From assembly GCA_014647935.1 (NCBI GenBank), contig BMQD01000011.1:62001-126000 (forward strand): 64,000 bases of DNA. The letters are read 5' to 3'. The stretch's first letter is position 1, and each line of letters opens with the position of its first letter. Position numbers and translations under genes: made by a program. Below, piece after piece: positions 47,706 through 55,282 of this stretch. The notes under the pieces are model-generated. The model saw nothing but the letters and a program-made list of their open reading frames with translations. It had not been told where the DNA came from and did not search any database. This stretch comes from Planomonospora parontospora. Lineage in GTDB: Bacteria; Actinomycetota; Actinomycetes; Streptosporangiales; Streptosporangiaceae.

Positions 47706-49376
47706 ATGGAGAGCAACGGGCGCGCACCCGCATGGGCCGCGGCACTGATCGGGCTGGTCGCGGGCGCGGTGGCGGTGGGGGTGTCCCTGCCGGTCGCCGC
47801 GCTGGTCAAGGCCTCGGCCTTCCCCGTCGTCGCGGTCGGGGACGCCGCGGTGGACCTGGCCCCCGCGTGGCTGAAGGAGTGGGCGATCCGCGCCTTCGGC
47901 GAGAACGACAAGACCGTCCTGCTCGTCGGCGTCCTCGCGGTCCTCGCCGCCGTCGCCGCCGCCACGGGAGCGCTGGCGGTCCGCGACCTGCGGTACGGCC
48001 TGGCCTGCCTGGCCGCGTTCGGCGCCGTCGGCCTCCTGGCGGTCCTCACCCGTCCCGGCGCGGGCCCCGGCGACGCCCTCCCCACGCTGCTGGGAGTCGC
48101 CGCCGGGATGTCCGCCCTGTCCCGGCTGCTCCGCCGCGCCCGCCTCGGCCCCCCGCCCCTTCCTGCGGCCCGTGGTGGGGCCCGTGGTGAGGCCGGAACG
48201 GCCCCGGAACCCGGAACGGCCCCGGGGACCGGGGCGGGTCCGGAGGCGGCGGAGCGGCACGGCGTCCCCGGCCCGGCGGTCATGCGCGCGGGGGAGGACC
48301 TGCGCTCCTTCGACCGGCGCGGACTGCTGACCGCGGCGCTCGGCGGAGTGGCCGTGGCCGGGATCGGCGGCGCGGCCGGGCGGCTGCTGTCCGGAGGGGC
48401 CGAGGCGGACGCGGCCCGCAGCGGGGTGGTGCTCCCGCGTCCCGCGGTCCCCGCCCGGCCGGTCCCCGCCGGAAGCGATCTCAGGATCAGCGGGCTGTCG
48501 CCGTTCTTCACCCCAAACCGCGACTTCTACCGGGTGGACACCGCCCTGCTCGTCCCCAGGGTCGACCCGCGCGACTGGACCCTCGCGATCACCGGCATGG
48601 TCGACCGGCCGGCCGAGCTGACCTTCGCCGACCTGATGGGGCGGCCCCTGGTGGAGGCCGACGTCACGCTCTGCTGCGTGTCCAACGAGGTCGGCGGGCC
48701 GTACATCGGCAACGCACGCTGGCTCGGCGTCCGCCTGGCCGACGTCCTGCGCGAGGCCGGCGTGCACGCCGGCGCCGACATGCTGCTCAGCACCTCCACC
48801 GACGGCTGGACCTGCGGCACCCCGGCCGACGTCGTCCTCGACGGCCGGGAGGCGCTCCTGGCCGTCGCGATGAACGGCGAGACGCTCCCCGCCGACCACG
48901 GCTTCCCCGCCCGACTGGTCGTCCCGGGTCTGTACGGCTACGTCTCCGCGACCAAGTGGGTGACGGAGATCAAGGTCACCCGGTTCGACCGGGACGAGGC
49001 CTACTGGACGCCGCGGGGCTGGTCGGCGAAGGGTCCGGTCAAGACGCAGTCGCGCATCGACCTCCCCAGGCCCGGAGCGGTCCTCCCGCCCGGCCGCACC
49101 GTGATCGCCGGGGTGGCGTGGGCGCAGCACCGGGGGGTGGACGCGGTCGAGGTACGCGTCGACGGCGGGCCGTGGCGGCGGGCCCGGCTGGCCGAGGCGC
49201 CCACGGCCGACACCTGGCGCCAGTGGGTCCTCGACGACTGGGACGCCGCGGCGGGCGAGCACACCATCGAGGTGCGGGCCACCGACGCCACCGGCCGCAC
49301 GCAGACCGCCGAGCGGGCCCCGGTGGCCCCGGACGGCGCCACCGGCCTGCACGCGGTCACCGTCAGGGTCGCCTGA
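47706..49376 (+). CDS. Membrane molybdopterin-dependent oxidoreductase (sulfite oxidase family)
   Basis: 556 residues. Three to four N-terminal membrane helices precede an Arg-Arg segment (FDRRGLLTAALGGVAVAGIGG) and a Ser/Pro linker. The catalytic domain is of sulfite-oxidase type, with FFTPNRDFYRVDTALLVPRVDP and TLCCVSNEVGG, where a Cys coordinates molybdenum. The C-terminal Mo-co dimerisation domain contains GVAWAQHRGVDAVEVRVDGGPWRRARL. Substrate unknown. The end of the gene is copied twice downstream. Confidence 0.9.
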   Translation: MESNGRAPAWAAALIGLVAGAVAVGVSLPVAALVKASAFPVVAVGDAAVDLAPAWLKEWAIRAFGENDKTVLLVGVLAVLAAVAAATGALAVRDLRYGLACLAAFGAVGLLAVLTRPGAGPGDALPTLLGVAAGMSALSRLLRRARLGPPPLPAARGGARGEAGTAPEPGTAPGTGAGPEAAERHGVPGPAVMRAGEDLRSFDRRGLLTAALGGVAVAGIGGAAGRLLSGGAEADAARSGVVLPRPAVPARPVPAGSDLRISGLSPFFTPNRDFYRVDTALLVPRVDPRDWTLAITGMVDRPAELTFADLMGRPLVEADVTLCCVSNEVGGPYIGNARWLGVRLADVLREAGVHAGADMLLSTSTDGWTCGTPADVVLDGREALLAVAMNGETLPADHGFPARLVVPGLYGYVSATKWVTEIKVTRFDRDEAYWTPRGWSAKGPVKTQSRIDLPRPGAVLPPGRTVIAGVAWAQHRGVDAVEVRVDGGPWRRARLAEAPTADTWRQWVLDDWDAAAGEHTIEVRATDATGRTQTAERAPVAPDGATGLHAVTVRVA

Positions 49377-49463
49377 ACCTCGGGCTTGCACGCGGTCACC
49401 GCCGGGACCGCCCGAACCCCCCGTCTTGCGTGCGGTCACCGTCAGGGCCGCCCGAACCCCCGG
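49347..49463 (+). repeat. Tandem triplication of oxidoreductase 3' end
   Basis: A unit of 39-40 bp starting CTGCACGCGGTCACCG is present three times: 49347-49384 (the gene's own end, with the stop), 49385-49424 and 49425-49463. The copies differ by scattered substitutions and the second and third are untranslated. Confidence 0.8.
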
Positions 49464-49578
49464 CTGAGCCCTCGGCCCGGAGGAAGTCCACCGGCCCGGA
49501 TCTGGTCAACTCACCCGCACCGCCGCGGTGACCGCCCTACGATCGGGGCTGCGAAACGTGGAGCGAGGGGGGATTCAT
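49377..49578. other. Spacer between oxidoreductase and toxin genes
   Basis: Apart from the duplicated oxidoreductase ends, this 200-nt stretch is GC-rich and contains GAGGGGGG before the toxin GTG. I see no gene. A promoter for the toxin-immunity pair should be here, but I cannot place it. Confidence 0.4.
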
Positions 49579-50328
49579 GTGACGCGATGGTCCGTGCCCG
49601 CGGGTGTCTACAACCCGGTCGTGACCGCCGACGGGAAACGGTGGCGCGACTTCGAGCTGGACGGAGCCGTCTCGGTCGTCGTGGCCGCGCCCCGGGAGCC
49701 CGAACGGGAGCCCTGGAGGCCGCCCCGGCTGGACCGGTGCAGGCCGTACGGCACGGCGGGTGGGCTGTCGAGGCCGGAGCCGCAGGCCCAGGCCGACATC
49801 GAGCAGGCCGTCCCGGTCGACGAACGGGGCGCGCCGCGGCGCTTCCCCGATCCCCGGGGCATGTGGATCCGGCTGATCAACGCCACCGGCCCGGCCGACG
49901 ACCCGTTCCGCGCGACCAACGCGATGGACTGCGCCATGGCGGTCCTCGCCACCTGGTACGGCATGCCGACCGTCGCCGCCCCCCGGCACGCCGAATACGA
50001 CCGGATCGGCAAGCCCGTGCTCACCGGCGAGACCGGGGGACCGGCCCGCGCCGAGCGGTGGCTGGGCCACCGCTTCCAGCTCGTCGGCCAGGGCCGCGGC
50101 GCCTACGCCCTCATCGCCCAGCGGCTGCTGGCCGGGGGACACGGCTCCGCCGCGCTCCTGGTGACCCGCTGGCCGACCGGCGGCAGCCACGCGTGGAACG
50201 CCGTCAACTCCGGAGGAGAGGTGATCTGGATCGACGCCCAACGGGGCCACATGGCGGTCGAACCGCCGTACGACACGGTGACCGGTGTCTTCTGCGTGGC
50301 GCTCGACCGCGAGGGACGGCCGCTGTGA
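49579..50328 (+). CDS. Papain-fold toxin with glutamine-deamidase (Tox-PL) domain
   Basis: 249 residues. After about 95 residues without a recognisable domain, the papain-like core shows Cys118 (NAMDCAMAVLATWYG), His204 (PTGGSHAWNAVNSGGE) and Asp219 (VIWIDAQRG), in the order and spacing of Tox-PL toxin glutamine deamidases. It should deamidate or cleave a host or competitor protein. No signal peptide or delivery domain is visible. GTG start with GAGGGGGG 6 nt upstream. It overlaps the immunity gene by GTGA. Confidence 0.82.
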   Translation: MTRWSVPAGVYNPVVTADGKRWRDFELDGAVSVVVAAPREPEREPWRPPRLDRCRPYGTAGGLSRPEPQAQADIEQAVPVDERGAPRRFPDPRGMWIRLINATGPADDPFRATNAMDCAMAVLATWYGMPTVAAPRHAEYDRIGKPVLTGETGGPARAERWLGHRFQLVGQGRGAYALIAQRLLAGGHGSAALLVTRWPTGGSHAWNAVNSGGEVIWIDAQRGHMAVEPPYDTVTGVFCVALDREGRPL

Positions 50329-50594
50329 ACCTTGACCAGGCAAGGGCCGTGGCGGAGGAGTACTTCAACGGGGTCCGCCCCCTCGACGCCGCCCTGGAGG
50401 TCAGGGTCCACACCTTCAAGGAGGGCTACGTCGCCTGGACCAGGGACCCCGGGGAGGACGACCCGGCCGCGCCGCCCGAGACCGTCGGCGCCGGATGCAT
50501 CGTGATCGACAGGGCCACCGGCGAGGTCTTCGTCCGCCCGCTCCTCAGCCCCGAGATCGTGGCCGAGCAGTGGCCGGGGCGCCGCCCCCGCTAG
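50325..50594 (+). CDS. YrhB/Imm35-like immunity protein
   Basis: 89 residues: LDQARAVAEEYFNGVRP, YVAWTRDPG and GAGCIVIDRATGEVFVRPLLSPE match the YrhB (immunity protein 35) fold. The GTG start overlaps the toxin stop, so the pair is co-translated, as for toxin/immunity modules. Its TAG stop lies inside the CTAG shared with the IS630 remnant, and its last residues (RRPR) could derive from the insertion. Confidence 0.8.
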   Translation: MNLDQARAVAEEYFNGVRPLDAALEVRVHTFKEGYVAWTRDPGEDDPAAPPETVGAGCIVIDRATGEVFVRPLLSPEIVAEQWPGRRPR

Positions 50595-50812
50595 TGCGCC
50601 GAGTCGGTGGTCCGCCGGCAGCATGAGGTGAGGGTGCCGAAGGTCTCCTCGCCCGTCCTGGTCCGCACGAACGGTTTCGGGTCCTCGTTCCAGGTGGTGA
50701 TCCGGATGCGGATGTCCTTCTCCAGCGCCTGGACCGACCTGTGCACACCCCTGCGTATCCGTTCGTCCGTCAGCTCCGCGAACCACCGCTCGACCAGGCC
50801 GAGCCGGGACGC
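50591..50812 (-). pseudogene. IS630-family transposase C-terminal remnant
   Basis: The minus strand encodes LVERWFAELTDERIRRGVHRS and VQALEKDIRIRITTWNEDPKPFVRT, the conserved end of IS630-type DDE transposases (family wording: ERWF, RRGVHRS, TWN-P-PF-W). Only about 70 codons remain; the catalytic DDE part and ends are absent. Its stop codon (CTA on the plus strand, 50591-50593) overlaps the immunity gene's TAG. Inactive remnant of a transposition event. Confidence 0.85.
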
Positions 50813-50863
50813 GCCGCTCACCCCGGCGTGTGAATCCGGCCGGTACCGGCCCGGGGAGAAAGC

Positions 50864-51235
50864 TCAGAGGCTTGTCTCCATCCGCGTATCGAAAGCACCG
50901 CGTGCGCGTTCGATGGCGGGCATGTGCTTCGAGGCCCACGCCAGCAGTACGTCGACGGGCTGCCGCAGGGTCTTGCCGAGCGGCGTGATCCGGTAGCTGA
51001 CCGCCACCGGGCGCGTGGAGACGACCTCGCGTTCGATCACCCCGTTGCGCTCAAGGCGCCGAAGCGTGGCGGTCAGCGACTTCTGCGTGACCGCAGGAAT
51101 GGCCCGGCGGAGCTCGTTGAAGCGGCAGGGGCGTTCGCAGAGCTCGTTGAGAACGCCGAGGGACCACTTGTCGAGCACCTGATCGAGGAGCTCGCGGTGC
51201 GGGGCGTCGATGTGGAGCCGGCCCTCGGTATCCAT
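50864..51235 (-). CDS. HxlR-family regulator
   Basis: 123 residues of HxlR-type winged helix: LLDQVLDKWSLGVLNELCERPCRFNELRRAIPAVTQKSLTATLRRLERNGVIEREV through VSYRITPLGKTL. There is no conserved redox Cys at the N-terminus. It is divergent from ridA with 79 nt between, so it probably represses or activates that gene and itself. ATG start at 51235. Confidence 0.92.
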   Translation of the reverse strand: MDTEGRLHIDAPHRELLDQVLDKWSLGVLNELCERPCRFNELRRAIPAVTQKSLTATLRRLERNGVIEREVVSTRPVAVSYRITPLGKTLRQPVDVLLAWASKHMPAIERARGAFDTRMETSL

Positions 51236-51314
51236 GGTGAAACCTGGTCTCGTTGAAGTGTCCTTTATGTACTAGATATCTTACGGGTACCTACTTTGAG
51301 AAGGAGAAACGGCC
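51236..51314. promoter_or_regulatory. Divergent promoter region of HxlR and RidA genes
   Basis: This 79-nt AT-rich interval contains GTACT at about 51270 and GGTACC at about 51287, elements with GTAC cores spaced roughly 15-16 nt, likely HxlR half-sites. AGAAGGAG before the ridA ATG is its ribosome site. Confidence 0.45.
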
Positions 51315-51725
51315 ATGACCGTTCAGCACTTCACGCCGGAAGGCATGATGCAGCCCGTCCCCTACCATCACGTGGCCGTCGGCAAGGGCACCACTCAGGT
51401 ACACGTCAGCGGGCAGGTCGCCCGCCGGGCGGACGGAACCCCGGTGGCCCCCGGCGATCTCGCCGGGCAGGTCGCCCACGCCTTGCGGAACACCGCCCTC
51501 GGCCTGGCGGGCGCGGGCGCCTCGTTCGCGGACGTGCTGCGCCTGACGTTCTACGTGACCCGGTGGAGCCCGGAGAAGATCGGCGACTTCATGGCCGGAG
51601 TGGAGGCCGTCGCCGAAGAGGTCGGCCTCCCGCTTCCCATGCCGCCGGCCAGCCTCATCGGTGTCGACCACCTCTTCGAGCCGGATGTGCTCGTCGAGGT
51701 CGAGGCGACCGCACTGCTCGACTGA
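51315..51725 (+). CDS. RidA-family enamine/imine deaminase
   Basis: 136 residues of YjgF/RidA fold: VHVSGQVARRADGTPVAPGDLAGQVAHALRNTALGLAGAGASFADVLRLTFYVT and PASLIGVDHLFEPDVLVEVEATALLD. The Arg usually needed for catalysis is not at the standard place, so it could be a non-deaminating paralogue. GAAGGAG before the ATG. Divergent from an HxlR regulator. Confidence 0.85.
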   Translation: MTVQHFTPEGMMQPVPYHHVAVGKGTTQVHVSGQVARRADGTPVAPGDLAGQVAHALRNTALGLAGAGASFADVLRLTFYVTRWSPEKIGDFMAGVEAVAEEVGLPLPMPPASLIGVDHLFEPDVLVEVEATALLD

Positions 51726-51745
51726 TGCGGTGCACGTGGCCCGGG

Positions 51746-52987
51746 TCACGTCCGGACTCTCCCGTGCGCGTCCGGGGGAGCCGCCCGCCGGGCGTCGCCG
51801 GCACCGGCCCGCCGGACGCGCCGGCGGGCCCGGCTGTGCCAGGCGAAGCAGAGCGCGGCCAGCACCTGGACGCCGGCCGCGGCCAGGAGCGCCCCGGGGA
51901 GCGACCGGTCCGCGAGCGGTCCGGCGACGCCCGCCCCCAGCGCGAAACCCGTGATCTTCAGGCTCGCGCCCGTCGTGAAGACCTGACCGCGCAGCCGCCC
52001 GGGCGCCTCCCGATGACGTACCGCGAACAGCGCGGTGAGCTGGGGGCCCTCTCCGATGCCGGCGATCACCATCGCGGCGATGAGCAGGGCCGGCCGGCCG
52101 GTCGCGAGGAGGACGAGCGCGACGGCGAGGACGATCGTGCTGCACCAGATGACGGTGTCCGGGGCCAGGAGCCGGGGACGGCGGGCGAGCACCGCGTTGG
52201 CGGCGAGCGCGGAGGCGGCGGTGACGGAGAGGAGGATCGCGCCGTGCCCGGCCGAGCCGAGGGACTCTCCGAGCAGCGGGACGCACGCGATCAGCATGCC
52301 CTGGCCCGCACAGGAGACCGTCGAGGTGGTCGTCGCCCTGGACAGTCCCCGGCTGCGGAGGATGACGCGGACTCCGGCGAGGAGATCGGAGGTGATCGAG
52401 GCGGCCGGCCGGCTCCCCGCCGGATCCGGGACCGCGGGCAGCGCCAGCGCCGAGGGCAGCGCTGAACAGATCAGCGCCGCGGCCGCGACGACGCCGGCCG
52501 GGGCGCCCCACACCCCCGCGAGGACCCCGGCCAGCGCCGGGCCCACCAGGCTCGCGAGGTTGAACGTCATCGCGTCGAGCGCGTTGGCGCGGGGGAGCCG
52601 CCCACCGGTCGCGACGCGGGGCAGCTGGGAGGTCCATCCGCCGGACAGGGCCGGTCCCAGCAGCCCGGCGCACACGGCGATGAGGATCGTGGCGACGAGC
52701 GGGACGCGCCCCAGGCCGGCCAGGACGGCCGCGAGTCCCACCGCGTAGAGGCCGAGCGCCCAGGCGAGCAGACGGCCCGGCCTGGCCGCCCTGTCGAGCA
52801 GTACGCCGAAGACGGGACCGCCGATCGCCGCCGAGACCGTGATGCCCGCCAGCAGCCATGAAGCCGTGGAAGCGGATCCGGTCACCGCCAGCCCGGCGAG
52901 CAGCAGAGCCGGTCCTGACATCTCGTCCCCGGTGCGGGCGGCGACCGCCCCGACGGCGTACCACCACATGGCGTAACGCTTTTTCAC
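51746..52987 (-). CDS. MFS transporter
   Basis: 413 residues, about 12 hydrophobic segments: MWWYAVGAVAARTGDEMSGPALLLAGLAV near the start and GPVFGVLLDRAARPGRLLAW as the loop 2-3 motif. It resembles MDR-type MFS exporters. The GTG at 52987 lies 7 nt after TAACGT, supporting a leaderless start; TTG and GTG codons further upstream are in frame. It is divergent from the CGNR gene, sharing 56 nt. Confidence 0.88.
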   Translation of the reverse strand: MKKRYAMWWYAVGAVAARTGDEMSGPALLLAGLAVTGSASTASWLLAGITVSAAIGGPVFGVLLDRAARPGRLLAWALGLYAVGLAAVLAGLGRVPLVATILIAVCAGLLGPALSGGWTSQLPRVATGGRLPRANALDAMTFNLASLVGPALAGVLAGVWGAPAGVVAAAALICSALPSALALPAVPDPAGSRPAASITSDLLAGVRVILRSRGLSRATTTSTVSCAGQGMLIACVPLLGESLGSAGHGAILLSVTAASALAANAVLARRPRLLAPDTVIWCSTIVLAVALVLLATGRPALLIAAMVIAGIGEGPQLTALFAVRHREAPGRLRGQVFTTGASLKITGFALGAGVAGPLADRSLPGALLAAAGVQVLAALCFAWHSRARRRVRRAGAGDARRAAPPDAHGRVRT

Positions 52988-52994
52988 GAAGGTC

Positions 52995-53037
52995 ACGTTA
53001 CGCAGGTAACTCAAAACTTGACCAGATGCGTTACATT
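52995..53037. promoter_or_regulatory. Divergent leaderless promoters with GTTAC/GTAAC palindrome
   Basis: TAACGT (minus, 52995-53000) lies 7 nt from the MFS GTG, and TACATT (plus, 53032-53037) 6 nt from the CGNR GTG. GTTAC (52997-53001) and GTAAC (53006-53010) form an inverted repeat over the MFS -10, a likely repressor site; a third GTTAC is in the CGNR promoter. Confidence 0.5.
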
Positions 53038-53043
53038 CGACCG

Positions 53044-53619
53044 GTGACCGCTTCGAGCCGTGAATGGTCCACCCGTCATTCGGTGCAGGCCGTCGCCCGG
53101 CGGACCGCCGCCCTCGTCAACGCCCTGTCCGGCGAGGACCCCACCCCGGAAGCGGTCGCCGACCTGCTCCGGGAGCACGGGGAGACCGGCTCCGTCGATC
53201 TCTCGCCGAGCGATGTCGCCGAGATGCGCGCCGCCGCCGTGCAGCTGCGGGAGATCTTCGCCGCCGCCCACGTCGACGCCGCCGCGTCCCTGCTGAACCG
53301 GCTGCTGCGGCAGAGCCCCGGAACCGTCCGCCTCACCTCGCACGGCGGCCTCACCCCCTGGCACCCCCACCTCGACAGCGACGACGACGCACCCTGGGGG
53401 GAGTGGTTCCTCGCCTCGTCCTGTCTGGGCCTGATGGTCCTCATCTGGGATCGCCAACGTCCGCCGGGCGGCCTGTGCGCATCGCCCGGCTGCCGGAACG
53501 TCTATCTCACGCAGGGAAGCGGCCTGTCGCGCCGCTACTGCTCACGCCGCTGCGCGACGCGCGAACGGGTGGCGTCCCACCGGCGCTCACGAGCCACCGG
53601 TTCTGTCGTCCGCCAGTGA
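53044..53619 (+). CDS. CGNR zinc-finger protein
   Basis: 191 residues. An N-terminal helical domain (VARRTAALVNALSGEDPTPEAVADLLREHG through SLLNRLLRQSPGTVRLTSHGG) is followed by the zinc-binding CGNR domain at the C-terminus: CASPGCRNVYLTQGSGLSRRYCSRRCATRERVASHRRS with four Cys. Such proteins are usually DNA-binding regulators. It is the natural candidate to control the divergent MFS gene. Start GTG at 53044 next to TACATT. Confidence 0.9.
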   Translation: MTASSREWSTRHSVQAVARRTAALVNALSGEDPTPEAVADLLREHGETGSVDLSPSDVAEMRAAAVQLREIFAAAHVDAAASLLNRLLRQSPGTVRLTSHGGLTPWHPHLDSDDDAPWGEWFLASSCLGLMVLIWDRQRPPGGLCASPGCRNVYLTQGSGLSRRYCSRRCATRERVASHRRSRATGSVVRQ

Positions 53620-53665
53620 TATTCATGGCCTCCACTGCGATCTTCGAGACGTGTGAGGCGATGAA

Positions 53666-54058
53666 ATGGCGACGGTCACCTTCCGGGACGAGACGGCGAC
53701 GGGGAAACCGCTGGCCGAGTTCGCCCTGCCGGATCTGCCGGAGAGCATCTCGGCCCGGGAGTTGGTACGGCTGCGCGTGCGCGAGGAGGTGGCCCGCCAC
53801 AACGCCGCGCCCTCCCATCACTTCCGCGGCCTGGTCAAGCCCACCGAAGCCGAGGCCGAGCTGAACGGCTACCGGATGCGGACCGCGCGCAGACTGGACT
53901 GGGAGAGGCAGGCCGACGCGGCCGAGGCCGCCTTCGTCCGCAACGGCTTCCTGCTGCTCGTCGGCGACCGGCAGATCGAGGACCTGGACACCGAGATCGA
54001 CCTGATCACCGACCCGGTCGTGTCCTTCATCAAGCTCGTCCCGCTGGTCGGAGGCTGA
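53666..54058 (+). CDS. Hypothetical 130-residue protein next to DUF4132 remnant
   Basis: 130 residues: FALPDLPESISARELVRLRVREEVARHNAAPSHHFRGLVKPTEAEAELNGYRMRTARRLDWERQADAAEAAFVRNGFLLLVGDRQIEDLDTEIDL. It looks like a compact, soluble alpha-beta protein. I recall this type as a neighbour of DUF4132 genes, which would suit the next gene. GAGG lies 7-8 nt before the ATG. Function unknown. Confidence 0.65.
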   Translation: MATVTFRDETATGKPLAEFALPDLPESISARELVRLRVREEVARHNAAPSHHFRGLVKPTEAEAELNGYRMRTARRLDWERQADAAEAAFVRNGFLLLVGDRQIEDLDTEIDLITDPVVSFIKLVPLVGG

Positions 54059-54192
54059 CGCCGACGGCGGCGACCGTCTTATCGCCCTTCGAGGAAGACG
54101 ACGGCATGCTCTCGGTCATCCCGTCCAAGGCGTCACCGCCGTCACCGGCCCGTCCCTCACCCGCCGGATCCGCCTTGACAGGAACCACCGAA

Positions 54193-55119
54193 ATGAACCT
54201 CTCCCCCCTCGCCCAGCGCCTGCTCCAGCTGACCACCGGGACCGTGAACGACCCCTCGTACTGGTCTGACGCCTCACAGCTGAGCGTCGGACTGGTCGGG
54301 CTGGGCAGCGGGCGGGTCCAGGTCGACGACGGCGACCCGATACCGGTCCGGTACGCGCTCGACGAGCAGGCCAGGCAGCGGCTGGTCGCACCGGCCCGCG
54401 AGCTGGTCGAGTTCCTGCTGGAGGACAGGATCCGGATTTACGGACCCTTCGCCGCGCTGGTGGCGGCCGGGCTGGCGGGTATAGACGCCGACGTTCGCGC
54501 CAAGATCGCCGAAGGGCAAGGGCCGATCGCGGTAGCCGAGCTGGAGCTGCTGCTCGGCTGGGACGTGGAGCGGCGGGCGTTGTTCGCCGAGGCGGTGCGG
54601 GGACGGCCCGACCACGTCACCCCGCTGCACGGCGTGACCGAATGGCTCGGCGGCCTGCCCGGCTACCCGGACTTCGCCCGGACGGCCCTGGAGGCGGCCG
54701 GGACCCGGGTCGCGGCGATCCACGCCGGTGGGATCCCCTACCGGGCGGAGAAGGCGTTCACCCGCGAGGAGACGGCGGCTCTGGGCCGGGCCGTACGGCT
54801 GGCGCTCCTGAAGGACGAGCCCTGGCTGCCCGACCTGCTGGGTGAACTGCTGCCCGGGGTAGCGGTGGCACCCACACAGGCCAAGACCCTGCCCTCCCAG
54901 GGACTGCTGTTCGAGGTCGCCCGAGCGATGGAGGAGTACCCGACCCCGGAGGCGGTCTCCGCGCTGTACGCCGCCCGCCGGGCCACCCGGCACGCCGGGG
55001 TGCCCCTGCAGCTGGACCGCAAGTTCAAGCGCATCGAGCCCGTCCTGGCCGACCGGCGGGAGGTGGCGTTCCTGCTGGCCGCCGACACGGCCATCACCGA
55101 CCCGTCCATCACCCGCTAG
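54193..55119 (+). CDS. DUF4132-like N-terminal fragment
   Basis: About 308 residues of helical repeat-like sequence (LLGELLPGVAVAPTQAKTLPSQGLLFEVARAMEEYPTPEAVSALYAARRATRHAGVPLQLDRKFKRIEPVLADR). The last third resembles the HEAT-like N-terminal part of DUF4132 proteins, which are normally around 1000 residues; the C-terminal DUF4132 domain itself is absent and the frame stops at DTAITDPSITR. The locus may be a truncated copy. Start at 54193 (AGGAA upstream) is preferred over 54106, whose extra 29 residues are Pro/Ser-rich. Confidence 0.6.
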   Translation: MNLSPLAQRLLQLTTGTVNDPSYWSDASQLSVGLVGLGSGRVQVDDGDPIPVRYALDEQARQRLVAPARELVEFLLEDRIRIYGPFAALVAAGLAGIDADVRAKIAEGQGPIAVAELELLLGWDVERRALFAEAVRGRPDHVTPLHGVTEWLGGLPGYPDFARTALEAAGTRVAAIHAGGIPYRAEKAFTREETAALGRAVRLALLKDEPWLPDLLGELLPGVAVAPTQAKTLPSQGLLFEVARAMEEYPTPEAVSALYAARRATRHAGVPLQLDRKFKRIEPVLADRREVAFLLAADTAITDPSITR

Positions 55120-55138
55120 CTCAGCGGATGAGACACGC

Positions 55139-55179
55139 CCCGCCGGTGACGGGCCCTTCACGGGATCCCCACCGGCGGG
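55139..55179. terminator. Bidirectional hairpin between convergent genes
   Basis: CCCGCCGGTG (55139-55148) and CACCGGCGGG (55170-55179) form a perfect 10-bp stem around a 21-nt loop, 20 nt beyond the upstream stop and between convergent genes. Confidence 0.65.
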
Positions 55180-55282
55180 CACGCCCTCAGCGCCGGGACC
55201 GGGGCACCGCCCCCGTCGAGGGTGTCCCGGCCCCGGCTCCCGCCTCAGCTCGGTCTCCGCCCCGGCTCCGGCCGCGCCCCGA

